Assembly: GCA_017623115.1 (NCBI GenBank)
Contig: JAGAPT010000006.1
Location: 146,572-210,571, forward strand
Length of the DNA: 64,000 nucleotides
Reading direction: 5' to 3'
DNA from: Alistipes sp.
Lineage (GTDB): Bacteria; Bacteroidota; Bacteroidia; Bacteroidales; Rikenellaceae
The notes below the pieces were generated by a model. The model was given only the letters and a program-made list of their open reading frames with translations, did no database searches and was not told the origin of the DNA. The position numbers were made by a program, and so were the translations under genes. The number at the start of each line of letters is the position of its first letter. Positions within the stretch are counted from its first letter, which is position 1. Below are positions 52,317 to 60,445 of this stretch, one piece after another.

Positions 52317-54530
52317 TTAGTTCAAGCGGAAGGCTCGTTGGACACCCTTGATGCGCAGAATGCTGTGAATCATGGCATCGGCAGCCGTTGCTGAAGGCAC
52401 CTCGACGGCAATCGTTCCCGAAACGATACCGCCCTGCCCCAATTCGAAATTCATGGCGCGGATGTTGAGTTTCAGGTCTCGGCTGATGACCTCCGTGATG
52501 TGGTTGGCCATGCCGGTGGTATCGGCGGCCACGACACGAATCGTCACTCGGAATGCTCCCTCGGTGTGCTGACGCCAACGCGCCTCGATGATGCGGTAGG
52601 GATAGTTCTCGTGCATGCGCTTGGCGTTGGGACAATCCGTGCGGTGGATGGTGATGCCCGAGCTGATGGTGATGAAGCCGAAGACCTCATCGCCCTTAAT
52701 CGGGTTGCAGCATTTGGCCAGCTTGTATTGAATCTTGGATATATCGTCGTCGATGACCAACGCATCCGAAGAGTGACGCTCCTGTCGCTCGGCACTGCGC
52801 TCGGCATAGGCGGCCTGCTTTTGACGCTCCTGCTCGGCTGCGGCAGCACGACGCTCCTCCTCGGCCTGCCCCGAGAGGTGGCGAGTGAGAATCTCTTTGA
52901 TGCTTTGGAAATCGAGTTTGTTGGTGGCGATGAGGCCATACACCTCGGTGCCGAGGCGCAACTTGAAGTGCTTCGAGAGGTAGTTCACAGCCTCGTCGAC
53001 CGTGAGCGTCATCTTCCAGTTCTTCAATTTACGCTCCAACTCCTCACGCCCCATACGGGTATGCTTGGCCGCCTCCTCACGGATGAAGGCCTTGATTTTG
53101 TTTTTGGCCTTGGAGGTGACGACAAACGAGAGCCAGTCGGCCTTCGGGGTCTGGTTCTTCTGGGTGAGGATTTCGACGATGTCGCCATTGTGCAGCACCT
53201 CACGAATCGGCACCGAACGATTGTTGACCTTGCCACCTACGCAGATGGCTCCGAGGTTGGTGTGGATGTCGAAAGCAAAATCGAGCACCGAAGCCCCCTC
53301 GGGGAGTTTGCGCAGGTCGCCATTGGGGGTAAAGACGAAAATCTCTCCCGAGGCGGGTTTGGCATCGAAACGCTGTGCCAACGAGTGGGTGGTCTCTTCG
53401 AGGGCGGCACGCAGGCGTCCGAGCCACTGCTCGCTGGTTTGCGCACCCTGTTGCACCCCTTTGTAACGCCAGTGTGCGGCAATACCACGCTCGGCAACCT
53501 CATCCATGCGCTCGGTGCGGATCTGCACCTCGACCCAACGCCCTTCGGCCGAGACAGTCGAGTGCAACGACTCGTATCCGTTCGACTTCGGAATCGAAAT
53601 CCAGTCGCGCATGCGGTTGGGATTGGGGGTGTAGAAATCGGTTACCACCGAGTAGACGGTCCAGCATTGCGGCTTCTCCTCCTCGGGTGGACAGTCGATG
53701 ATGATGCGCAGGGCAAAGATGTCGTAGACACCCTCGAATGGCACTCGCTGCTTGCGCATCTTGTTCCAAATCGAGTAGACCGACTTCGTGCGGCTCTTGA
53801 TATGGTAGCGGATGCCGAGGCTTTGCAGTTTCTGCTCGATGGGCACGAGGAATTTGGCGATGAAGGCTTGACGCTCCTCGGCACTCTCCTCGAGTTTCAG
53901 GGTGATGTGTTCGAAATCCTTCGGTTCGAGGTATTTCAGGGCCAAATCCTCCAACTCGCTCTTGATAGCGTAGAGACCCAGTTTGTGGGCAATCTGTGCG
54001 TAGAGGTTCATCGCCTCCCAGCTCTTCTTGCGACGTTTCTCGGGCGGGAAGATGGCCAGCGAGCGCATCACCTCGAGGCGGTCGGCCAATTTGATGAGAA
54101 TCACACGCGGGTCTTCGGAGTAGCTGACAATCAAGTCGCGGAAATTCTCGGCTTGCTCTTTGGCTACTTTGAGCTTCAGGGCTGAGATGTTGGACAGTCC
54201 GACGGTGATGCCGATGACCTCCTTGCCGAAACGCTCGCCAATCTCTTCGGTCAGGGCGAGGAACTCTTCGGCAGGAAGTTGTTTGTGGGCCAGGCGGACG
54301 ACGTCGTGCAGGATAGAGGCGATGGCCGAATTGCGCCCCAATCCGATCTCTGAGATGACAATCATGGCCACGGCGACTGCATGGTCGAGCATCGGCCGAC
54401 CATCGTAGCGTTTCTCGCTATCGAGCTTGTCGATGGCGTAACGCAACGCCTCATCGACTAATGTGGCTGTCGTTTCCGAAAAGGAGGAACGCACCAAGGT
54501 GCGCAATTTATCGTACCTAACTAACTCCAT
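52317..54530 (-). CDS. RelA/SpoT-family (p)ppGpp synthetase with degenerate HD hydrolase motifs
   Basis: 737 aa from MELVRYDKL; an ATG at 54554 lies at the expected transcription start and is rejected. The order is HD region (about 40-190), synthetase (YSIWNKMRKQ, RMRDWISIPK, SNGYESLHSTV, about 230-340), TGS (EIFVFTPNGDLRKLP, about 395-455), helical and zinc-finger-like regions, and ACT (about 660-735). In the HD region the usual HDVVEDT reads HDVVRLAHK and the usual ADRLHNMRT reads ADRLEVMRS, so hydrolysis is probably lost while synthesis appears intact. The GNAT/arginine operon starts 56 nt downstream in the same direction. Confidence 0.93.
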   Translation of the reverse strand: MELVRYDKLRTLVRSSFSETTATLVDEALRYAIDKLDSEKRYDGRPMLDHAVAVAMIVISEIGLGRNSAIASILHDVVRLAHKQLPAEEFLALTEEIGERFGKEVIGITVGLSNISALKLKVAKEQAENFRDLIVSYSEDPRVILIKLADRLEVMRSLAIFPPEKRRKKSWEAMNLYAQIAHKLGLYAIKSELEDLALKYLEPKDFEHITLKLEESAEERQAFIAKFLVPIEQKLQSLGIRYHIKSRTKSVYSIWNKMRKQRVPFEGVYDIFALRIIIDCPPEEEKPQCWTVYSVVTDFYTPNPNRMRDWISIPKSNGYESLHSTVSAEGRWVEVQIRTERMDEVAERGIAAHWRYKGVQQGAQTSEQWLGRLRAALEETTHSLAQRFDAKPASGEIFVFTPNGDLRKLPEGASVLDFAFDIHTNLGAICVGGKVNNRSVPIREVLHNGDIVEILTQKNQTPKADWLSFVVTSKAKNKIKAFIREEAAKHTRMGREELERKLKNWKMTLTVDEAVNYLSKHFKLRLGTEVYGLIATNKLDFQSIKEILTRHLSGQAEEERRAAAAEQERQKQAAYAERSAERQERHSSDALVIDDDISKIQYKLAKCCNPIKGDEVFGFITISSGITIHRTDCPNAKRMHENYPYRIIEARWRQHTEGAFRVTIRVVAADTTGMANHITEVISRDLKLNIRAMNFELGQGGIVSGTIAVEVPSATAADAMIHSILRIKGVQRAFRLN

Positions 54531-54558
54531 CTTTGCAATTGGTCTAATACCCAATTTG

Positions 54559-54566
54559 CAAAGATA
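54559..54566 (-). promoter_or_regulatory. -7 promoter element of the RelA/SpoT gene
   Basis: TATCTTTG 28 nt before the chosen start codon. Confidence 0.6.
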
Positions 54567-54602
54567 GCGTTTTTTAGTGGATAATGGCGAAAAAATAGGT
54601 TT

Positions 54603-55373
54603 TTATTTACGTATTACGTAAATATGGTCCTTGGGAAGGGCAAAAAGGGTGCGTTCTGTGTCGCTGAGCGCGGCTGCATAATCGAGGTCGTAGACCCGGA
54701 ATCCGGCCTCACGCAGACGCTCCGCGAAGTCGTTGCCATAGAGTCGGCGGTGGTCGTATTGGCCAAAGATGCGGGTGCGCTCTTGGGGGTCGGTAATCGA
54801 ATCATCCTCGAAGGTTGTTGCGCGGTCGAGGTCAACGGGCGAAAGCAGTACTCCCCACCCGCCTTTGCGAAGGATGCGATGGAGCTCCCGCATCGCCTGT
54901 CGGTCATCGAGGACATGCTCCATGAGGTGGTTGCAGATAACCACGTCGAACGATTCGTCGGCGAGCGGAATTTGTTGAATATCAAAGTGAAGGTCTGCCA
55001 GCGGGCTCTCCAAATCAGCCGTTACATACTGCATGGCGGCTTTGGCATAGCGAGGCTTGAGGTGGCGCATCAGACACACCTCGGGAGCGATGTGCAGCAG
55101 GCGTGGCAACTGCTCGAAGAGGTCGGTCTCGCGGGTCAGATAGAGCCACAGCAGCCGATGCCGTTCAAGCGAAAGGCAGTGCGGACAGAGGGCATTTGCA
55201 CGCGAGGTGACATAGCCGTAGGGGAGGAATCGACGAAAACGATGACCGCAGACGGGACACTGCACCCGACGACCTCGGTAGAGGAGGCCGACAAGGGGCA
55301 ACAGCCATCCTGCCACTCGTTGCAGGAAGGTACGTGGCAGGTGATTCAAAATCCACCGTATCAGACGTTTCAT
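54603..55373 (-). CDS. Class I SAM-dependent methyltransferase with N-terminal zinc ribbon
   Basis: 256 aa. After a basic, hydrophobic N terminus, paired cysteines form a zinc-ribbon-like motif (VQCPVCGHRFRRF ... ANALCPHCLSLERHR, about 38-80). The methyltransferase core follows: LLHIAPEVCLMRHL, YVTADLESPLADLHFD, FDVVICNHLMEHVLDD and ELHRILRKGGWGVLLSP. The pattern fits methyltransferases acting on small molecules or sugars; the substrate is unknown. The start overlaps the xseB stop as ATGA, so it ends the leuS-to-methyltransferase transcription unit. Confidence 0.87.
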   Translation of the reverse strand: MKRLIRWILNHLPRTFLQRVAGWLLPLVGLLYRGRRVQCPVCGHRFRRFLPYGYVTSRANALCPHCLSLERHRLLWLYLTRETDLFEQLPRLLHIAPEVCLMRHLKPRYAKAAMQYVTADLESPLADLHFDIQQIPLADESFDVVICNHLMEHVLDDRQAMRELHRILRKGGWGVLLSPVDLDRATTFEDDSITDPQERTRIFGQYDHRRLYGNDFAERLREAGFRVYDLDYAAALSDTERTLFALPKDHIYVIRK

Positions 55374-55564
55374 TCTGCGTCGAGGATTTTGTTTACCTCC
55401 TCTTCGACTTTGGTAAGCCGCTCACGACATGAGGCGATGAGGGTGGTGGCTCGTTTGACCTCTTCGCTCAACGTGTCCACGTCGAGCTCTTCGTTGCGGA
55501 AGCGTTCGAGGATCTGCTCAATGGATTGGATTGCCTCGTTGTAGTTGAATTTCTTGGTTGCCAT
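55370..55564 (-). CDS. xseB: Exodeoxyribonuclease VII small subunit
   Basis: 64 aa from MATKKFNYNEAIQSIEQILE. The family pattern is present: an N-terminal YNEAIQSIEQILERF, ELDVDTLSEEVKRATTLIA and a helical tail ending DAE. XseB binds XseA to form the single-strand-specific exonuclease VII. It is separated from xseA only by the esterase gene, an unusual interruption. Confidence 0.93.
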   Translation of the reverse strand: MATKKFNYNEAIQSIEQILERFRNEELDVDTLSEEVKRATTLIASCRERLTKVEEEVNKILDAE

Positions 55565-55598
55565 CGCTTCTGTTGATACGCAAAAGTTGACTGTTCGA

Positions 55599-56519
55599 TT
55601 ATTGTTTGCCCTCGCCAAAAAGCAGGTCGATCCACCGCTCGGTCAACTCTTTCCAGAGTTCGGTGCCAGCCGGTTGTTTCTCGAGTGAGATGGAGTGACC
55701 CCCTTCGGGGAAGATATGCAGCGAGGCCTTCACACCGTGACGGCGCAATGCCTCATAGAATTGAATCGAGTTCTCGCACGGCACGGCCGGATCGTTGTCG
55801 GCGTGGAAGAGAATCGTGGGAGGGGTGGCTGCATGCACCTGCTCATCGAGCGAGAAGCGATGCAACAGCTCCTCCGAGGGGTTCTCTCCGAGCAGGTTGC
55901 GGCGACTGCCACGGTGGGTATAGTCGTCACGCATCGTGATGACGGGCGAGACGAGCACCATGTAGTTGGGCCAGAAGTGCTCTCGGCTGATGGCATCCGT
56001 ACCCGCATACTGCAAGAGCTGTTCCACACCGACCGAGCAGGCTAAATGACCGCCGGCCGAGCCTCCCTGCACGCCGATTTTCTGGGGGTCTATGCCCCAC
56101 TCTTCAGCGCGCGAGCGAATCAGTTGCAGCGCACGTTGCAGGTCTTGCAGACCTACTATCGCAGGGTCGATGGCATCGGGCGTGTGGGGCAGGCGAGCCG
56201 TCAGGATGAAGCCTGTAATCCCCTCGTCAGCCAGCCAACGAGCCAAATCCCATCCGGCAACCTCCCAGGCATAATGGCGGTAACCTCCACCCGGGCAGAG
56301 CACGAGAGCAATGCCTCGGTTTTTTTCCGGACTCGGGGCTACGCGATAGATGGCCGGACGACCTACGCGGCGGACCCGATGGTCCGAGATGCTGTCCGTG
56401 ACCTCGATGCCGCGTGAATTGGGCATCTCGACGCCCTCCCAGAGGTCGATACGTTCCTGTGCCGAAAGGGTCGAAAGACGACAAATCAGCAAGATTGCAA
56501 AGGATAATAAGGCTCTCAT
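55599..56519 (-). CDS. Secreted alpha/beta-hydrolase (esterase-like), between xseA and xseB
   Basis: 306 aa with a signal peptide (LLSFAILLICRLSTLSAQ). BD-FAE/acetyl-esterase motifs: oxyanion strand LVLCPGGGYRHYAWE, nucleophile GVQGGSAGGHLA, acid HADNDPAVPCENS and histidine FPEGGHSIS. It probably removes acetyl, feruloyl or other ester groups from glycans; the substrate is unknown. It is a paralogue of the enzyme at 59548, with the same CPGGGYRH and GSAGGHLA motifs. It starts 6 nt after xseA and stops 34 nt before xseB. Confidence 0.9.
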   Translation of the reverse strand: MRALLSFAILLICRLSTLSAQERIDLWEGVEMPNSRGIEVTDSISDHRVRRVGRPAIYRVAPSPEKNRGIALVLCPGGGYRHYAWEVAGWDLARWLADEGITGFILTARLPHTPDAIDPAIVGLQDLQRALQLIRSRAEEWGIDPQKIGVQGGSAGGHLACSVGVEQLLQYAGTDAISREHFWPNYMVLVSPVITMRDDYTHRGSRRNLLGENPSEELLHRFSLDEQVHAATPPTILFHADNDPAVPCENSIQFYEALRRHGVKASLHIFPEGGHSISLEKQPAGTELWKELTERWIDLLFGEGKQ

Positions 56520-56525
56520 AGTCAG

Positions 56526-57776
56526 CTAATTTTTTGTTTCTGGTTTCGTGTTTCGAATTTCAGTTACTCCGTCGGCCAATTCGATGGAGAGGAGCTTATG
56601 CCGACACAACTCCTCTTTCGACCGCAGGGCATGCCCATCGGCTCGCACGATGGCAAAGCCAAGTTGCAGGATGCGTTGTGGCGAGCGGCTCTCCACGGCC
56701 TCTTGGGCGATCTCCAGCCGTTTATGCTCATAGCGGAGTGCATCACGCACGCGTTCGGGAAGTAACACTCCGGCCTGGTTGAGGCGCAGACGATGGTGGG
56801 TCAGGCGATTGCGGGCCTCCTGTCGCAGGGTTTGGCACAATCGTTCCAAGCGTAACTCCTCACTACGCATTGTGCGCTGCAGCAGGTCGTGCAGTTGCAG
56901 GGCTGCCCCCTCCAACCACCCATCGAGCGTGGCCATACGTTCCACGAGCCACGTGGCAACGGCCGTTGGGGTTTTCAGTGCCGTGTGTGCCACCATGTCG
57001 GCTACCGATTGGTCTTTGTCGTGGCCGATACCGGTCAGAATCGGGCGTGGAAATTGGGCGATGTGGGCGCAGAGACGATAACCGTTGAAGCAATTCAGAT
57101 CGCTCGTCGAGCCACCTCCGCGTACGATGACAACCGCATCGAAAGCCTCCTGATGCTCGGCTATGGCATCGAGTGCTGCCACAATCGAATCCTCGGCACC
57201 ACCTCCCTGCATGACGGCATGGAAGAGGGTCGTGTGAAAGGCGTAGGGTGATTGTGAAAGTTCCTGCATGAAATCCCGATAACCGGCGGCTTGCGGGCTG
57301 GAGATGATGGCGAGACGTTGCACGAGCGGTGGCATCGGTTGTGTGTGATTCAACTCCCAGACGCCCTCCTCTTGCAGGCGGGCAATGGTCTGTTGGCGCT
57401 GTTGCTCCATGTCGCCCAACGTGAAGGCGGGGTCGATGGCGATGATTTGCAAGGAGAAGCCATAAAGTTCGTGGTAGTTGACGACCACCGAGGCCAGGAT
57501 GCGGATGCCGGCAGCCAGCCGTTGTCCGGTCTCTTGCTCGAAATAGGTGGACAGCGCCCCGTAGTTCGATCGCCAGATAACGGCGCGTGCCTGTGCCTTG
57601 GGTACGCTGTCGTGGCTCCCCTTTTCGATGAGTTCGAGGTAGCAGTGGCCGGCGTAGTTTACCTTCAGGTCGGCAATCTCGGCTGTGACCCATAGCGGAG
57701 CGGGAAAGCGTTCGATGAGGCTCTCCTTGACGCGACGTTGCAGCTCGCCGAGTGAGATATGGGTCGCAAGTGGCAT
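56526..57776 (-). CDS. xseA: Exodeoxyribonuclease VII large subunit
   Basis: 416 aa. The N-terminal OB-fold (about 1-105; WVTAEIADLKVNYAGHCYLEL) is followed by the catalytic domain with ISSPQAAGYRDFMQEL, IVRGGGSTSDLNCFNGY and TGIGHDKDQSVADMVAH, then a coiled-coil region and a C-terminal GFAIVRADG segment. It degrades single-stranded DNA together with XseB. It is the fifth gene of the leuS-led unit. Confidence 0.95.
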   Translation of the reverse strand: MPLATHISLGELQRRVKESLIERFPAPLWVTAEIADLKVNYAGHCYLELIEKGSHDSVPKAQARAVIWRSNYGALSTYFEQETGQRLAAGIRILASVVVNYHELYGFSLQIIAIDPAFTLGDMEQQRQQTIARLQEEGVWELNHTQPMPPLVQRLAIISSPQAAGYRDFMQELSQSPYAFHTTLFHAVMQGGGAEDSIVAALDAIAEHQEAFDAVVIVRGGGSTSDLNCFNGYRLCAHIAQFPRPILTGIGHDKDQSVADMVAHTALKTPTAVATWLVERMATLDGWLEGAALQLHDLLQRTMRSEELRLERLCQTLRQEARNRLTHHRLRLNQAGVLLPERVRDALRYEHKRLEIAQEAVESRSPQRILQLGFAIVRADGHALRSKEELCRHKLLSIELADGVTEIRNTKPETKN

Positions 57777-57789
57777 GCGGAATGTGGAT

Positions 57790-58371
57790 TTAACGCCAAA
57801 TCAGTTCGACTTGGCGGGGCATACGTCGTCCGAGGGGTAGTTGCAGGCGCAGGACTCCTTCGCTTGCAACGGCTTTGCCCGCTTTGCGGGCGGGTTCCCA
57901 GTGTGGTGCTGCCTCGACGGCTTTCAGGACACGTCGCAGCAGCCGTTTGTCCGTTGCCTGCAGCTGGTCGAGAACCGTGAGCGAACCATCCTCCGCAATG
58001 CGATAGCGCAACACGATACGAGCCGTAGGGTCGGTCTCGGTCCAGGCAACCTGTGAGGCGATGTAGTCGGCGAAGGAGAGTGAGTCGACCGGAAAACGAG
58101 GTGGCTCGTCGTACTTCAGGGTGATGATGACAACGCCATTGGCCCCCTTCTGGCCATATTCGGCAATGGTAAATTCATCCGCCGGCAACTCTTCGATGCG
58201 CTCGATGACCTCGGGCGGAATATCGTTCACACTGCTACGCTCCTCGCCATTGACGATGTAAAGTGGCTGTTGGGCAAAAGCCGAGAAGGTGCAAAGCGTA
58301 AAGAGGAACGAGCAAAGATAGGCTGCGCGACGCGAAGCCCCCAAAAGGTTCAACATATGCTTTCCCAACAT
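57790..58371 (-). CDS. Small exported fusion of a TonB-plug-like segment and a TonB C-terminal-like domain
   Basis: 193 aa with a signal peptide ending TFSAFAQ; starts at 58371 or 58356 are possible. Directly after the signal, LYIVNGEERSSVNDIPPEV and YGQKGANGVVIITLK reproduce the plug motif of SusC proteins in only about 50 residues. The second half (about 95-190) matches the TonB C-terminal fold: IVLRYRIAEDGSLTVLDQL, RRVLKAVEAAPHWEPARKAG and GVLRLQLPL. TonB_C normally contacts transporters from the periplasm, so joining both partner motifs in one small protein is unusual. Function unknown. It lies 90 nt after prfA and 13 nt before xseA. Confidence 0.82.
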   Translation of the reverse strand: MLGKHMLNLLGASRRAAYLCSFLFTLCTFSAFAQQPLYIVNGEERSSVNDIPPEVIERIEELPADEFTIAEYGQKGANGVVIITLKYDEPPRFPVDSLSFADYIASQVAWTETDPTARIVLRYRIAEDGSLTVLDQLQATDKRLLRRVLKAVEAAPHWEPARKAGKAVASEGVLRLQLPLGRRMPRQVELIWR

Positions 58372-58404
58372 CGCTTTTCTCTTTAATCCTGCTTTGCAGG
58401 CTTG

Positions 58405-58460
58405 ACTTTGCTTTCTCTTCTCTTTGCCCTCTCCTCTTTCCTCTTTGCTCTTTGCTCTTG
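58405..58460. repeat. Low-complexity pyrimidine/purine tract
   Basis: The plus strand is almost pure pyrimidine with repeated CTCTTTGC units, so the minus-strand transcript between prfA and the plug-TonB_C gene is purine-rich (GCAAAGAG repeats). Confidence 0.6.
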
Positions 58461-58461
58461 T

Positions 58462-59547
58462 CTACAGCTCGCTCTCCTTCAGACGCTCGGCATTTTCGGC
58501 CACAATCAGGTGGTCGATGCAGTCCTGGATGTCGCCATCCATGAAGGCCGAGAGGTTGTAGATGGTGTAGTTGATGCGGTGGTCGGTGATACGTCCCTGC
58601 GGGTAGTTGTAGGTACGAATCTTGGCCGAGCGGTCACCGGTCGACACCATCGTCTTGCGCTTCGAGGCGATTTCGTCGAGGTACTTCGAGTATTCGAGGT
58701 TGAAGACGCGGGTACGCAACTCCTCGAAGGCCTTATCGAAGTTCTTGAGCTGCGACTTCTGGTCCTGGCACTGCACGACGATACCTGTGGGGATGTGTGT
58801 CAGGCGGATAGCCGAGTAGGTCGTGTTGACCGACTGTCCACCGGGGCCCGAGGCGCAGAAGATATCCTTGCGGATGTCGTTCATCGAGATTTCAACGTCG
58901 AACTCCTCGGCTTCGGGCAATACGGCTACCGAGGCTGCCGAGGTGTGCACACGCCCCTGCGTTTCGGTTTGGGGTACACGTTGCACGCGGTGTACGCCCG
59001 ACTCGTATTTGAGTGTTCCGTAGACATTCGAGCCTGTAACCTTCATCACAACCTCCTTGAAACCGCCCACGGCACCCTCCGACGAGGAGGTGATTTCGTA
59101 ACGCCACCCCTTCGACTCGATGTATTTCGAGTACATGCGCAGCAGGTCGCCGGCAAAGATGGCGGCCTCGTCGCCACCCGTACCACCGCGAATCTCGACG
59201 ATGGCATTCTTCGAGTCTTGCGGGTCTTTCGGGATGAGCAGGAGCTTGATCTCCTCCTCCAGACGCTCGATTTCGGGCTCGAGTTCCGTAACCATTTCGC
59301 GAGCCATCTCGCGCATCTCCTCATCCTTGTCGTTGGCGAGGGTATCCTTTGCCTCGGCCAGGTTGGCGATGGCCGTGCGGTAGCGATCCGAGGTTTCGAT
59401 GATGGGCTCCAACTCCTTGTACTCCTTGGTCAGTTGGATGAATTGCTTCACATCGGCAATTACTTCGGGGTCGGTCAGTTTTTGGCCGGTCTCCTCGTAT
59501 TTGAGTTTCAAGCCGTCCAGACGAATCAAAATGCTGTTATCTGCCAT
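58462..59547 (-). CDS. prfA: Peptide chain release factor 1
   Basis: 361 aa, standard RF1 length. The peptidyl-transferase motif ASGPGGQSVNTTYSAIR (GGQ, about 230) and QGRVHTSAASVAV precede HIPTGIVVQCQDQKSQ. IVEIRGGTGGDEAAIFAGDL is a family signature. It releases peptides at UAA and UAG. Its ATG directly abuts the stop of the upstream esterase gene, an unusual pairing of translation factor and secreted enzyme. Confidence 0.97.
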   Translation of the reverse strand: MADNSILIRLDGLKLKYEETGQKLTDPEVIADVKQFIQLTKEYKELEPIIETSDRYRTAIANLAEAKDTLANDKDEEMREMAREMVTELEPEIERLEEEIKLLLIPKDPQDSKNAIVEIRGGTGGDEAAIFAGDLLRMYSKYIESKGWRYEITSSSEGAVGGFKEVVMKVTGSNVYGTLKYESGVHRVQRVPQTETQGRVHTSAASVAVLPEAEEFDVEISMNDIRKDIFCASGPGGQSVNTTYSAIRLTHIPTGIVVQCQDQKSQLKNFDKAFEELRTRVFNLEYSKYLDEIASKRKTMVSTGDRSAKIRTYNYPQGRITDHRINYTIYNLSAFMDGDIQDCIDHLIVAENAERLKESEL

Positions 59548-60438
59548 TTATTTGGTGTTTTGTTCTTTCAAAATTGTATCAATCCAGTCGAGCATGAGCG
59601 GCATCCACGAATGTTTGTAGTGGAACGTATCCTTCATGCCGAAACCATGTCCGCCATAGGGGTAGATGTGCAACGAGGCCTTCACGCCGTGTGCCTTGAG
59701 TGCCATGTAGTAGATGGGGCCGTTAATCGGTGGCACCGTCTTGTCGTCATCGGCAAAGAGGATGAAGGCGGGAGGCGTCTGCTCCGTCACGCGGTTCTGA
59801 AGCGAGTAGTAATCGCTCTGCTCCTGGGTGCGCTGCTCGCCCAGCAGGCGGTCGAACGACCCCTTGTGCTGGCGATTTGCGCCGGCCGAGATGACGGGGT
59901 AGAAGAGCAACGAGAAGTCGGGACGCTCGTCACCCATCGTCGAGGTCATGGCGGCCAGATGGCCTCCGGCCGAGGAGCCGACAATGCCGACCGTCGGCAC
60001 CTGCCACTCGGCATCAACCCCCGCAACCTTGCCCCGCAACAGGCGGATGGCCTGGCAGGCATCCTCAAGCGGCACCTCGGGATGCCCATTGGGCATGCGG
60101 TAGCGCAGCACAGCCGCCACATAACCATTGGATGCAAACCACTCGGCCATGCGGGCTCCCTCGTTCTCCATCGAGAGGTGTCGGTAGCCTCCGCCCGGGC
60201 AAATCACCACGCCACGACCATTGTGTCCTCCCTTCGGTGTGTAGAGGTAGAGGGTTGTGTGGCTGGTCAGGAAGGGTCGCCCGTTGGTATATGCGGGCTC
60301 CTCGGCCGGCAGCTCGTTCGAGTGCGGGGCGGTATTGTTGTCCCACACCTCGATGATCTGGGTCGGCTTGCCCATATTCTGAGCCGAGAGGCACGCTGCA
60401 AAGAGCAGGGTGCATAGTGTAGTGGCGATGCGAATCAT
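59548..60438 (-). CDS. Secreted alpha/beta-hydrolase (esterase-like), between leuS and prfA
   Basis: 296 aa from MIRIATTLCTLLFAACLSAQ (signal peptide; the Cys at about 15 is not in a convincing lipobox). Motifs: VVICPGGGYRHLSME (oxyanion), VGIVGSSAGGHLAAM (nucleophile), LFADDDKTVPPING (acid) and IYPYGGHGFGM (histidine). It resembles the BD-FAE/xylan-esterase-like group; the substrate is unknown. It starts 7 nt after leuS and is paralogous to the hydrolase at 55599. Confidence 0.9.
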   Translation of the reverse strand: MIRIATTLCTLLFAACLSAQNMGKPTQIIEVWDNNTAPHSNELPAEEPAYTNGRPFLTSHTTLYLYTPKGGHNGRGVVICPGGGYRHLSMENEGARMAEWFASNGYVAAVLRYRMPNGHPEVPLEDACQAIRLLRGKVAGVDAEWQVPTVGIVGSSAGGHLAAMTSTMGDERPDFSLLFYPVISAGANRQHKGSFDRLLGEQRTQEQSDYYSLQNRVTEQTPPAFILFADDDKTVPPINGPIYYMALKAHGVKASLHIYPYGGHGFGMKDTFHYKHSWMPLMLDWIDTILKEQNTK

Positions 60439-60445
60439 GGAGCTC

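Noticed and set aside
58402-60417. 671-codon plus-strand open frame opposite prfA and the esterase
   Set aside because: It spans two well-supported genes and their junction on the opposite strand; no domain is visible.
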